From: Paracoccaceae bacterium
Lineage (GTDB): Bacteria; Pseudomonadota; Alphaproteobacteria; Rhodobacterales; Rhodobacteraceae
Reading direction: 5' to 3'
DNA: 6,421 nucleotides
NCBI GenBank assembly: GCA_003545125.1
Contig: DQCI01000100.1
Location: forward strand, 1-6,421
Each line of letters starts with the position of its first letter. Positions within the stretch are counted from its first letter, which is position 1. Below the pieces are notes generated by a model. It was not told where the DNA came from. It made no database searches and saw only the letters and a program-made list of their open reading frames with translations. Both the position numbers and the translations under genes were made by a program. Positions 1 through 6,366 of the stretch are shown here, piece by piece.

Positions 1-316
1 GTCCCGCGAAGACGCCGACACCGGGCTCACCTGGACACTTACGACACTCACCGGCTGGATCGCCCCCGATGCCGCGACGGCTTCCGATCTCGACACCCTC
101 TGGGCCCGGGCCGAGCCGCTGTTCGCCACCCGCTGTACCGCCTGCCACGAACGGCGCGTGCCCGAGCGCTACACCGCCAACCAATGGACCAGCCATCTCA
201 AGGTAATGGGCCCGCGTACCGGGCTGCCGAAGGACGACCAGGCGCTGATCCGGGTTTTTCTGCAATACCGCTCAGCCGACGCGACAGCATTGGCCGCCGC
301 GCTCGCGGAGGAGTGA
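1..316 (+). CDS. C-type cytochrome, 3' end only (TorC/DorC-like C-terminal haem domain)
   Basis: The gene is cut by the window edge. The frame reads from base 2 and gives the last 104 residues. A single haem-binding motif CTACH lies at bases 134-148 (visible residues 45-49), inside the context PLFATRCTACHERRVPERYTANQW. Haem c would be attached covalently in the periplasm. The stretch around YTANQW, followed by SHLKVMGPRTGL, resembles from memory the C-terminal monohaem domain of TorC/DorC, the multihaem quinol-oxidising cytochromes that pass electrons to periplasmic TMAO/DMSO reductases. The methionine in LKVM (bases 206-208) is a possible distal haem ligand, which is inference. The upstream part, which would hold any NapC/NirT-like haems and membrane anchor, is not visible, so a different mono- or dihaem cytochrome is possible. 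It ends two bases before the next gene, whose ribosome binding site it contains, so the two are almost certainly cotranscribed. Confidence 0.78.
   Translation, partial: SREDADTGLTWTLTTLTGWIAPDAATASDLDTLWARAEPLFATRCTACHERRVPERYTANQWTSHLKVMGPRTGLPKDDQALIRVFLQYRSADATALAAALAEE
307..313 (+). promoter_or_regulatory. Shine-Dalgarno for the DUF2478 gene
   Basis: GGAGGAG lies 5 bases before the ATG at 319 and inside the last codons of the cytochrome gene. It is a near-ideal ribosome binding site. It fixes the start at 319 rather than the in-frame ATG at 184, which lies well inside the cytochrome coding region. It also suggests translational coupling between the two genes. Confidence 0.85.
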
Positions 317-318
317 CC

Positions 319-906
319 ATGTTCGACGCAACCCCCACGAAGGATATCATCGCGCCGATCACCGCCCTGCCCCACACCAAGGGCGACCGGGTCGATCTGC
401 TGCTTGCAGACGCGGCCCGTGGCTTGCGCGCGGCGGGCCTTGGCGTGGCGGGCGTCGTGCAACATGCCCGGCTGGGGCAGGCGGAGTGTTGCAGCGAGTT
501 CTATCTGGAAAACCTCGCCACCGGCGCGTTGCACGAGATTTCGCAACGTCTCGGGCGCGGGGCCCATGGCTGCCGCCTCGACTACGGACACCTCGCCGAG
601 GCCCATGCCGGGATCGAAGCCGGCCTGCGCGGGGGCGCCGACGCGCTGATTTTGAACCGGTTCGGCTACAGCGAATCTCGGGGCGGCGGGCTTCGGCCGC
701 TGATCGAGTTTGCAGTTTCCGCGGGAATTCCCGTGTTGATTTCGGTCAATGCCAACTACCATGCCGAGTGGCAGATGTTCTGCGGCGATTTCGCGCGTGA
801 CATCTGCGCAGATCGGGTGGCCGTACGGGCCTGGGTGGGCGACGTCCTGGCGGCCGGCAAGCAACAGGATACAGCGGATGCAGAGGCTCAAACGGCTCAT
901 CACTGA
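319..906 (+). CDS. DUF2478 family protein
   Basis: A protein of 195 residues with no signal peptide or membrane segment, so probably cytoplasmic. It matches my recollection of the DUF2478 family along its length: a KGDRVDLLLADAARGL helix and LGVAGVVQ strand at the N-terminus, a Cys-Cys pair (C57, C58) followed by LENLATG, GAHGCRLD with C85, then LILNRFGYSE near residue 115 and IPVLISVN. The alternation of strands and helices looks like a P-loop-type fold, but no GxxxxGK[ST] Walker A motif is present, so NTP binding cannot be claimed. The biochemical function of the family is unknown. Members are, as I recall, often found near molybdate transport or molybdoenzyme genes, which would agree with the TorC-like cytochrome upstream. 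Start chosen at 319 because of the strong GGAGGAG; the 3' end overlaps the kinase gene by 29 bp. The three cysteines could bind a metal or cofactor, which is speculation. Confidence 0.82.
   Translation: MFDATPTKDIIAPITALPHTKGDRVDLLLADAARGLRAAGLGVAGVVQHARLGQAECCSEFYLENLATGALHEISQRLGRGAHGCRLDYGHLAEAHAGIEAGLRGGADALILNRFGYSESRGGGLRPLIEFAVSAGIPVLISVNANYHAEWQMFCGDFARDICADRVAVRAWVGDVLAAGKQQDTADAEAQTAHH
865..868 (+). promoter_or_regulatory. Probable ribosome binding site for the kinase gene
   Basis: AGGA sits 9 bases before the ATG at 878, inside the DUF2478 coding sequence. It is modest, but it supports 878 over the upstream in-frame ATGs at 749 and 761. Those would add 43 or 39 residues lying entirely over the DUF2478 gene and lacking the helical, charged character of the protein from residue 1 onward. 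Confidence 0.5.
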
Positions 907-3256
907 TCATGAGGACTGGTTGATCGACCGGGCCGTGCGCTACGCCCACGAGAACGACTACACCCGCTACACCTCGACCTTGCGCGAAGCCTGGCGCGCC
1001 GGGATCGTCGGCCTCAGCCAACCGCTGGTGGCCGCGCTCGACGAGGTGCCTGCGGATGGCCATCTTGCTGGGGCGCCGATGCGCGCAGCGGTGGCTTTCG
1101 GCATCGAGGAGGCCAGGAATCACCGAGACCGCGGGATCGATCTGGCGCTGTTCCTGGGGCTGATGAAAGTCTACCGGCGGATTTTTTTCGATCTCTTCGA
1201 GGAAAAAGTCTCCGACCTCGAAGACCAGCGCCACCTGACCTCCGTCCTGCTCGAGATGCTCGACGCGATCGAGGTCGGGCTGGTGCGCGAATGGACCGGC
1301 ACCGGCGAGACGGTCGAACTCGACCAGCTGCGCGAAAAGAACCGTGAGCTATCGAACGAGAAGAACAAGTACCTCACTGTGTTCGAGAGCATCGCGGAAC
1401 CGACGATCCTGCTCGATCAAGACGACGACCCCCTGCATATCAACGCGGCAGGCGGCCGGATCCTGATGGGCGAAGACTCCCCCGGTGTGAGCTACTACGG
1501 CCAGCCCGATTCCGATCGCCTGCGGCTGCTGGTGACCGACATTCTTACCCAAGCGAGACGCGGCGGCGACCAGAGCGATCAGATCTCGCTCGAAACCGCG
1601 ACCGGCCCGCGCAGCTTTTCGATCTCCATTCAGGAAATGCTCGACATCTCGCAGAAGTTCACGGGCCGCGTCATCATCCTCATGGACGTGACCGACTACC
1701 TCGCCGCGATCGCCGCCGCCGAGAAAGCCAACCGCGCGAAATCGTCCTTCCTTGCCACCGTCAGCCACGAGATCAAGACGCCGATCAACTCGATCATCGG
1801 CCTCACCGAGTTGCTCGACGACGGCGGCCTCGCACCGGAACGCCAGCGCCACCTCGACGCGATCCGCGCCTCGGGCAAACTGCTCTCCGGGCTGATCGAG
1901 AACATCCTCGGCCTGTCGCGCTCCGAGGCCAACGCGCTGATTCTCAACGAACAGGATTTCGACCTGTGCGAGCTGATCGAGGGGATCATGCAGGTGGTCG
2001 GCCCCGAGACGCGTGCGCGCGGGCTCACCGCAACGTTCGACCTTGCGCCCGACGTGCCCTGCCATGTACGTGGCGATGCCCAGAAAATCCGGCACGTGCT
2101 GATCAACCTTCTGTCGAACGCGCTGAAGTTCACCACGAAAGGGGACGTGACGGTGCGGATGTTCATGCGGGACGGCTCCGCACCTGAGCGCCCCGTGATC
2201 GGGTTCACGGTGACGGATACCGGCGCTGGCCTGCCGGCGGGCGCGAACGACTGGCTGTTCGATCCTTTCACCCAGTACGCCTACCCCGACCTTTCACCCG
2301 GTCCGCGCGGAACCGGGCTCGGCCTGGCGATCTGCAAACGGTTCGTCACCTTCCTCGGCGGCACGATATCGGCGGCGCCGAGACCCGGGGGCGGAAGCGT
2401 GTTTGCGTTCGAATTGCCGCTCACCGCCACGGTTGCCGTCCCCAGGCCGACGGATCGGGACGCGCCGCTCGACATCCTCGTGGTCGAAGACGATCCGGTC
2501 AACGCGCTGGTCGCCGTGGGCTATGTCTCCGAGCTCGGCCACACGCCTTTGGTGGCACATGACTATGCGGCCGCGGTAGGGGCGCTGCGCAGCCGCCGGT
2601 TCGACCTCGTGCTGACCGACAACCGGCTGGGTGATGCGACCGGGCTCGATCTCGCGCGGTACCTGCGCCGGGCCGGGGAGAAGAGGTTGAACACCTTGCC
2701 AGTCGTGGTCGTCACCGCCGCCGTTCCCGAAGCGACAGAAGACCTGCTCGCCATGGTGCAGCAAGTCATCGAGAAACCCTACGACCGGCAAGACCTCGCC
2801 CGGGCGATCCGCGCCGCGGTCGGGGCTGGCAGGCCATCCCGCGACACGCGTGCGCCGAAGGCGGCGGCAGACACGGAAGACCCCGCCGTACCGCTGTTCG
2901 AAACCGGCGTGCTCAACCAGCTGCTCACGGATCTCGGAATCGAACGATGCCAGCGCATCGTCGAGAGCTACCAGTCGAGCGCGCCGCGCCTGTTCAAGGC
3001 GATGGCGCGCGGCATCGCCGACGACGATCTGGCGGCGGCCTCTGAGGCGGCACACCAGCTCATCAGCGCCGCGAGCTTTGTCGGCCTGACGGCGATCGCC
3101 AAAGAGGCACGCCGATTGCATCGGTGCTGCGCAGCCCACGACACCCGCGAGGCACGGACCGTCCTGGCACGGCTGCAGAGCCTTGACCCGCAGGGCATTG
3201 ACGCGCTCACCGGGCACTGGGAACGCACGATCAAATACTACGGCGCCAGGGCCTGA
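878..3256 (+). CDS. Soluble hybrid sensor histidine kinase (N-terminal sensor domain-PAS-HisKA-HATPase-REC-Hpt)
   Basis: A 792-residue multistep phosphorelay kinase without membrane segments, so it should sense a cytoplasmic signal. Domains in order: a helical N-terminal region (about 1-140; aromatic and charged stretches such as HEDWLIDRAVRYA and LMKVYRRIFFDLFEE) that I cannot assign firmly and that may relate to RsbR/RsbRD-type N-terminal domains; a short coiled coil (about 146-165); a PAS-like region (about 165-275, VFESIAEPTILLD); HisKA with VSHEIKTPINS and phospho-acceptor H297; HATPase_c with the N box LINLLSNALKFT (N410, N414), G1 DTGAG (447-451), the F box and G2 GTGLGL (478-483); a receiver (about 530-648) with acidic D538/D539, phospho-acceptor D581, T613 and K633; and a C-terminal Hpt domain (about 673-790) with H726. 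The HK-REC-Hpt order is that of TorS, DorS and ArcB, but those are membrane proteins. The Hpt motif is HQLISAAS, lacking the usual Lys and Gly after the histidine. The gene overlaps DUF2478 by 29 bp, implying coupled expression. Its final partner, a separate response regulator, is not in the window. Confidence 0.9.
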   Translation: MQRLKRLITDHEDWLIDRAVRYAHENDYTRYTSTLREAWRAGIVGLSQPLVAALDEVPADGHLAGAPMRAAVAFGIEEARNHRDRGIDLALFLGLMKVYRRIFFDLFEEKVSDLEDQRHLTSVLLEMLDAIEVGLVREWTGTGETVELDQLREKNRELSNEKNKYLTVFESIAEPTILLDQDDDPLHINAAGGRILMGEDSPGVSYYGQPDSDRLRLLVTDILTQARRGGDQSDQISLETATGPRSFSISIQEMLDISQKFTGRVIILMDVTDYLAAIAAAEKANRAKSSFLATVSHEIKTPINSIIGLTELLDDGGLAPERQRHLDAIRASGKLLSGLIENILGLSRSEANALILNEQDFDLCELIEGIMQVVGPETRARGLTATFDLAPDVPCHVRGDAQKIRHVLINLLSNALKFTTKGDVTVRMFMRDGSAPERPVIGFTVTDTGAGLPAGANDWLFDPFTQYAYPDLSPGPRGTGLGLAICKRFVTFLGGTISAAPRPGGGSVFAFELPLTATVAVPRPTDRDAPLDILVVEDDPVNALVAVGYVSELGHTPLVAHDYAAAVGALRSRRFDLVLTDNRLGDATGLDLARYLRRAGEKRLNTLPVVVVTAAVPEATEDLLAMVQQVIEKPYDRQDLARAIRAAVGAGRPSRDTRAPKAAADTEDPAVPLFETGVLNQLLTDLGIERCQRIVESYQSSAPRLFKAMARGIADDDLAAASEAAHQLISAASFVGLTAIAKEARRLHRCCAAHDTREARTVLARLQSLDPQGIDALTGHWERTIKYYGARA

Positions 3257-3298
3257 CCGCCAGGATCACTGCCCAAGTCTGCAAGGCCTCCCTGCCAC

Positions 3299-3323
3299 CG
3301 GTCCGGCGGACCGCGTCACTTTT
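3299..3323 (+). terminator. Weak terminator-like hairpin after the kinase gene
   Basis: CGGTCC (3299-3304) and GGACCG (3308-3313) are perfect inverted arms around a 3-base loop, 43 bases after the kinase stop. A short TTTT run follows at 3320-3323, six bases after the stem. The position suits the end of the cytochrome-DUF2478-kinase unit. The separated, short T run makes intrinsic termination uncertain. Confidence 0.4.
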
Positions 3324-3452
3324 CCGCCCGGCGTATCGGCGAACGAGGCGGCGTGGTCGTGGCCGAGACCTTCCGGCCCGACCCGGCACAACGGCCCATA
3401 TCCGGGTGTTGCACAAGTCCCTCATTGTCGCCTCTGCGGCGCGCGGGGACCA

Positions 3453-3479
3453 CATCAATGCCAGATTGGCAGATTGATG
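3453..3479. repeat. Imperfect inverted repeat with internal direct repeat
   Basis: The left arm CATCAATGCCA (3453-3463) pairs with TGGCA (3467-3471) and TTGATG (3474-3479), leaving a two-base bulge (GA) and a GAT loop. The inner TGCCA-GAT-TGGCA is a perfect 13-bp dyad. CAGATTG also occurs twice as a direct repeat (3462-3468 and 3470-3476). It could be a protein-binding dyad or a small hairpin. No adjacent gene start points to a target. Confidence 0.45.
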
Positions 3480-3631
3480 ACCCGTACCGAAGCCTCTTCA
3501 ACCGCCGTCGCGCTTTCCTGTGCGCGCGCGTTGCTTTCTGTACGGCGATGAAGCATCCGGCACCTTCGACCCGGTGTTTGCGCGAGACCACCGTGCAACA
3601 AATTGAAAGGCCCGGATTGGGCTCGATGCCC

Positions 3632-3664
3632 CTCGCCGACATCTCGCCGACATCTCGCCGACAT
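3632..3664. repeat. Three exact tandem copies of an 11-bp unit
   Basis: CTCGCCGACAT occurs at 3632-3642, 3643-3653 and 3654-3664 without a mismatch. Eleven bases is close to one helical turn, so the copies face the same side of the DNA. The array lies in non-coding DNA about 420 bp upstream of the malic enzyme start and is bracketed by inverted repeats (GGATTGG at 3614-3620, CCAATCC at 3681-3687). Whether it is a binding array or a slippage-generated minisatellite cannot be told from one sequence. Confidence 0.85.
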
Positions 3665-3704
3665 GGCGCCCAAGCTGTGACCAATCCAAGACGACGACCG
3701 GCAA

Positions 3705-3739
3705 GCAGGGCCAGGCGACCTCGCCGCGAGAGACCCTGC
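3705..3739. repeat. Nested stem-loop
   Basis: GCAGGG (3705-3710) pairs with CCCTGC (3734-3739). Inside it, GGCGA (3714-3718) pairs with TCGCC (3721-3725). The loop of the inner stem is only two bases, so that stem would lose at least one pair as RNA. No T run follows on either side, which argues against a simple terminator. Confidence 0.4.
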
Positions 3740-3751
3740 GGGGTACGGAAT

Positions 3752-3792
3752 GGATCCCGGATACTGCCCCGTTTTCGGGTATGGACGGGTCC
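3752..3792. repeat. Long imperfect stem-loop
   Basis: Outer arms GGATCCCG (3752-3759) and CGGGTCC (3786-3792) pair with a one-base bulge. Inner arms CCCG (3768-3771) and CGGG (3776-3779) enclose a TTTT loop. ATA (3761-3763) and TAT (3780-3782) can add further pairs. At about 41 bases it is the longest hairpin in the gap. The thymines are in the loop rather than after the stem, so it is not a standard terminator. Confidence 0.45.
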
Positions 3793-4007
3793 GCAGCGCG
3801 GGCTTTGCTTGTGTCGCAACGCCGCTGTCCGGCGGCCCAGCGACCTTTCGCGACTTTTCCCCCACCCGCAGCACCACCAGATTTAGGAAGATCCCGCCAG
3901 TTCCCCGCGGTCCGGCAATGACCGGCTTGTTTCTCGGAGCGTGGTGCCGATGCTCTGGGCATTCGCCGGGCGGCGATCCGTCCAACCCGTCCATTTCGCA
4001 GTGTAGA

Positions 4008-4036
4008 TAGACTTTTGGTCGGCCCGAAGGTATCGA
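4008..4036 (+). promoter_or_regulatory. Weak sigma-70-like promoter candidate for the malic enzyme gene
   Basis: TAGACT (4008-4013, four of six matches to TTGACA) and TATCGA (4031-4036, three of six to TATAAT) are 17 bases apart. Transcription would start near 4043, just before the TTTAGT/ACTAAA dyad. The match is poor and other placements are possible. It is offered because an independent promoter is expected after the 830-bp gap. Confidence 0.25.
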
Positions 4037-4049
4037 TGTCGGGAGATGG

Positions 4050-4066
4050 TTTAGTGTTGAACTAAA
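4050..4066. promoter_or_regulatory. TTTAGT-N5-ACTAAA dyad, possible operator
   Basis: Perfect 6-bp inverted arms TTTAGT (4050-4055) and ACTAAA (4061-4066) flank GTTGA. The site lies 20 bases before the malic enzyme ATG and is AT-rich in otherwise GC-rich DNA. A dimeric repressor bound here would block transcription start or ribosome access. The size and symmetry would suit a MarR-, TetR- or ArsR-type dimer, but I do not recognise the specific regulator. Confidence 0.5.
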
Positions 4067-4086
4067 TCGAGAGCGAGCGGATCGGA

Positions 4087-6366
4087 ATGGACGAGAAGAA
4101 GCAAGACGCCCCGCGTCAGGAAGCGCTGGAGTACCATGAATTTCCCAAGCCGGGAAAGCTGGAGATCCGCGCAACCAAGCCGATGGCGACCGGCCGCGAT
4201 CTGTCGCGCGCCTATTCGCCGGGGGTCGCCGAGGCCTGTATCGAAATCAAATCCGACCCCGACACCGCGGCGCGCTACACCGCGCGGGGCAATCTCGTCG
4301 GCGTGGTCACCAACGGCACCGCCGTGCTCGGGCTTGGCAATATCGGGGCGCTCGCGTCGAAGCCGGTGATGGAAGGCAAGGCCGTCCTGTTCAAGAAATT
4401 CGCCAATATCGACTGTTTCGACATCGAACTGGACGAGTCCGACCCTTACCGCCTCGCCGATCTGATCTGCGCGCTCGAACCCACCTTCGGCGCGATCAAC
4501 CTCGAAGACATAAAGGCGCCCGACTGCTTCATCGTCGAGAAGATCTGCCGGGAACGGATGGGCATCCCGGTGTTCCACGACGACCAGCATGGCACGGCCA
4601 TCGTTGTCGGCGCGGCGGCCATCAACGCGCTCAAGGTAGCGGGCAAGCGGTTCGACGAAATCAAGGTGGTCTCCACCGGCGGCGGCGCGGCCGGGATCGC
4701 CTGCCTCGACATTCTCCTGACCCTGGGCGTGAAACGCGAGAACGTCTGGCTGTGTGACTTGCACGGGCTGGTCCACGCGGGCCGCGAGGCCGACATGACC
4801 CCGCAGAAGGCAGCCTATGCCCAAGGCACCCTGCCCGCCGCAGTGATCGACGTGATCGAAGGCGCCGATCTGTTCCTCGGCCTGTCCGGCCCCGGCGTGC
4901 TGACCGGCGAGATGGTCGCAAAGATGGCCGCGCGGCCGATCATCTTCGCCCTCGCGAACCCGACGCCGGAGATTTTGCCCGAAGTGGCCCGTGCTGCGGC
5001 GCCTGACGCGATCATCGCCACCGGCCGGTCGGACTACCCCAACCAGGTCAACAACGTGCTCTGCTTTCCCTTCATTTTCCGCGGTGCGCTCGATGTCGGC
5101 GCCACCGAGATCAACGAGGCGATGAAGCTCGCCTGCATCGAGGGCATCGCCGAGCTGGCGCGCTCGACGACCTCTGCCGAGGCGGCGGCGGCCTACCAGG
5201 GCGAACAGATGTCCTTCGGGCCCGACTACCTGATCCCGAAACCCTTCGACCCGCGCCTGGTCGGCATCGTCGCCTGTTCGGTCGCCCGCGCCGCTATGGC
5301 CTCCGGTGTCGCAACCCGCCCGATCGAGGATCTGCCGGCCTATCGCCAACGGCTGGAAGGATCGGTCTTCCGCTCGGCGCTGATCATGCGCCCGGTGTTC
5401 GACGCCGCCGCGACCGCGACCCGCCGGATCGTTTTTGCCGAGGGCGAAGATGAGCGCGTACTGCGCGCCGCCAACGCCATGATCGAGGAGATGACCGACC
5501 GGCCGATCCTGATCGGGCGGCCCGAGGTGATCGAGGCGCGCGCCGAACGCGCCGGTCTGCCGATACGGCCCGACCAGGACTTCGAGATCGTCAACCCGGA
5601 GAACGATCCGCGCTACCGCGACTACTGGCAAAGCTACCACGAGATCATGCAGCGCCGCGGCGTGACGCCGGATCTCGCCAAGGCAATCCTGCGCACAAAC
5701 ACCACCGCGATTGCGGCCGTCGCGGTGCAGCAGGGCGACGCGGATTCGCTCATCTGCGGCACTTTCGGCCAGTATTTGTGGCACCTCAACTACGTGACAC
5801 AGATCTTGGGCACGCCCGAACGGCAGCCGATTGGCGCGCTTTCCCTGATGGTCCTCGAGGACGGGCCGCTGTTCATAGCCGACACCCATATCCATGCCGA
5901 GGCGACGCCCGAGCAGATCGTCGAGCACGCCATCGGCGCAGCCCGCCACGTTCGCCGCTTCGGCCTCATCCCCGAGATCGCCCTGTGTTCGAGCTCGCAA
6001 TTCGGCAATCTCGACACGAAATCGGGGGCGGCCATGCGCGGTGCGCTCGACATGCTCGACAGCCGCGCGCCCGGGTTTGTCTACGAAGGCGAGATGACCG
6101 TCGACGCCGCGCTCGACCCCGACCTGCGCGCCCGCATCTTCCCCAACTCGCGACTGACCGGGTCCGCCAACGTGCTGATCTTCGCCTCGACCGACGCGGC
6201 ATCGGCCGTGCGCAACGTGCTGAAGACCCGGGCGAATGCGCTGGAGGTCGGCCCGATCCTCATGGGAATGGGCAACTTGGCCCACATCGTGACACCGTCT
6301 ATCACCGCCAGGGGGCTGCTCAACATTTCCGCGTTGGCGGGAACCCCGGTCGCGCATTACGGCTGA
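4087..6366 (+). CDS. maeB: MaeB-type malic enzyme with C-terminal phosphotransacetylase-like domain
   Basis: A complete 759-residue protein, the length expected for MaeB-type enzymes such as E. coli MaeB. It oxidatively decarboxylates L-malate to pyruvate and CO2 with reduction of NAD(P)+ in the cytoplasm. The malic N-terminal domain contains YSPGVAE with candidate catalytic Y43, [14 protein letters not shown] with K98, LEDIKAPDC with metal ligands E140/D141, and FHDDQHGTA with D166. The nucleotide-binding domain has [10 protein letters not shown], with the glycine motif at 198-203. From about residue 430 to the end it carries a phosphotransacetylase-like domain ([33 protein letters not shown]). 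In studied MaeB proteins this part is not an active transacetylase but contributes to oligomerisation and acetyl-CoA control. Alphaproteobacteria such as Sinorhizobium have both NAD- and NADP-preferring versions (DME, TME); cofactor preference cannot be decided by eye. The start at 4087 is the only nearby in-frame ATG; the ribosome site is weak (GAGCGG, 4075-4080). It is separated by 830 bp from the kinase and probably expressed alone. Confidence 0.96.
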   Translation: MDEKKQDAPRQEALEYHEFPKPGKLEIRATKPMATGRDLSRAYSPGVAEACIEIKSDPDTAARYTARGNLVGVVTNGTAVLGLGNIGALASKPVMEGKAVLFKKFANIDCFDIELDESDPYRLADLICALEPTFGAINLEDIKAPDCFIVEKICRERMGIPVFHDDQHGTAIVVGAAAINALKVAGKRFDEIKVVSTGGGAAGIACLDILLTLGVKRENVWLCDLHGLVHAGREADMTPQKAAYAQGTLPAAVIDVIEGADLFLGLSGPGVLTGEMVAKMAARPIIFALANPTPEILPEVARAAAPDAIIATGRSDYPNQVNNVLCFPFIFRGALDVGATEINEAMKLACIEGIAELARSTTSAEAAAAYQGEQMSFGPDYLIPKPFDPRLVGIVACSVARAAMASGVATRPIEDLPAYRQRLEGSVFRSALIMRPVFDAAATATRRIVFAEGEDERVLRAANAMIEEMTDRPILIGRPEVIEARAERAGLPIRPDQDFEIVNPENDPRYRDYWQSYHEIMQRRGVTPDLAKAILRTNTTAIAAVAVQQGDADSLICGTFGQYLWHLNYVTQILGTPERQPIGALSLMVLEDGPLFIADTHIHAEATPEQIVEHAIGAARHVRRFGLIPEIALCSSSQFGNLDTKSGAAMRGALDMLDSRAPGFVYEGEMTVDAALDPDLRARIFPNSRLTGSANVLIFASTDAASAVRNVLKTRANALEVGPILMGMGNLAHIVTPSITARGLLNISALAGTPVAHYG

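Larger units (their letters stand above)
3257..4086. other. 830-bp intergenic region without a convincing gene
   Basis: Open frames of 75-239 codons occur here on both strands, but they overlap one another, are rich in Arg/Pro/Ser, show no recognisable domain, and lack good ribosome binding sites. They look like chance frames in GC-rich DNA. No tRNA or rRNA is visible. The region does hold a terminator-like hairpin, an inverted repeat, a tandem 11-mer repeat, several strong stem-loops, and the upstream signals of the malic enzyme gene, each listed separately. It may contain decayed mobile or intergenic-repeat DNA. The boundary between such material and ordinary regulatory sequence cannot be set by eye. 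Confidence 0.7.

Noticed and set aside
749..877. A longer kinase start at the ATG at 749
   Set aside because: The extra 43 residues overlie the DUF2478 gene in another frame and look like out-of-frame sequence. The ATG at 878 has an AGGA at suitable spacing.
169..903. A 244-codon minus-strand open frame opposite DUF2478
   Set aside because: It lies across two plus-strand genes with recognised families, and its protein has no recognisable motif or upstream ribosome site.
2294..3217. A 307-codon minus-strand open frame opposite the receiver and Hpt domains
   Set aside because: It is the antisense of conserved kinase domains and is low-complexity Arg/Gly/Val-rich.
3353..3886. A 177-codon plus-strand open frame in the gap
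   Set aside because: Its Arg/Pro-rich translation shows no domain, there is no clear ribosome site, and it contains the tandem repeat and hairpins.
3978..3993. CCGTCCA direct repeat (3978-3984 and 3987-3993) upstream of the promoter candidate
   Set aside because: Two 7-mers 9 bases apart are easily expected by chance in GC-rich DNA, and nothing else supports a binding site.
3455..4174. A 239-codon minus-strand open frame spanning the intergenic gap
   Set aside because: It runs into the 5' end of maeB, crosses the tandem repeat (which it would translate as DVGEGH-like residues), and competes with several equally long frames. No family is recognised, so a real gene is not supported.
4051..6357. 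A 768-codon open frame on the minus strand covering almost all of maeB
   Set aside because: It is the antisense of a fully recognisable malic enzyme. Its translation is rich in Gly/Arg/Asp/His with no domain, as expected opposite a GC-rich gene.
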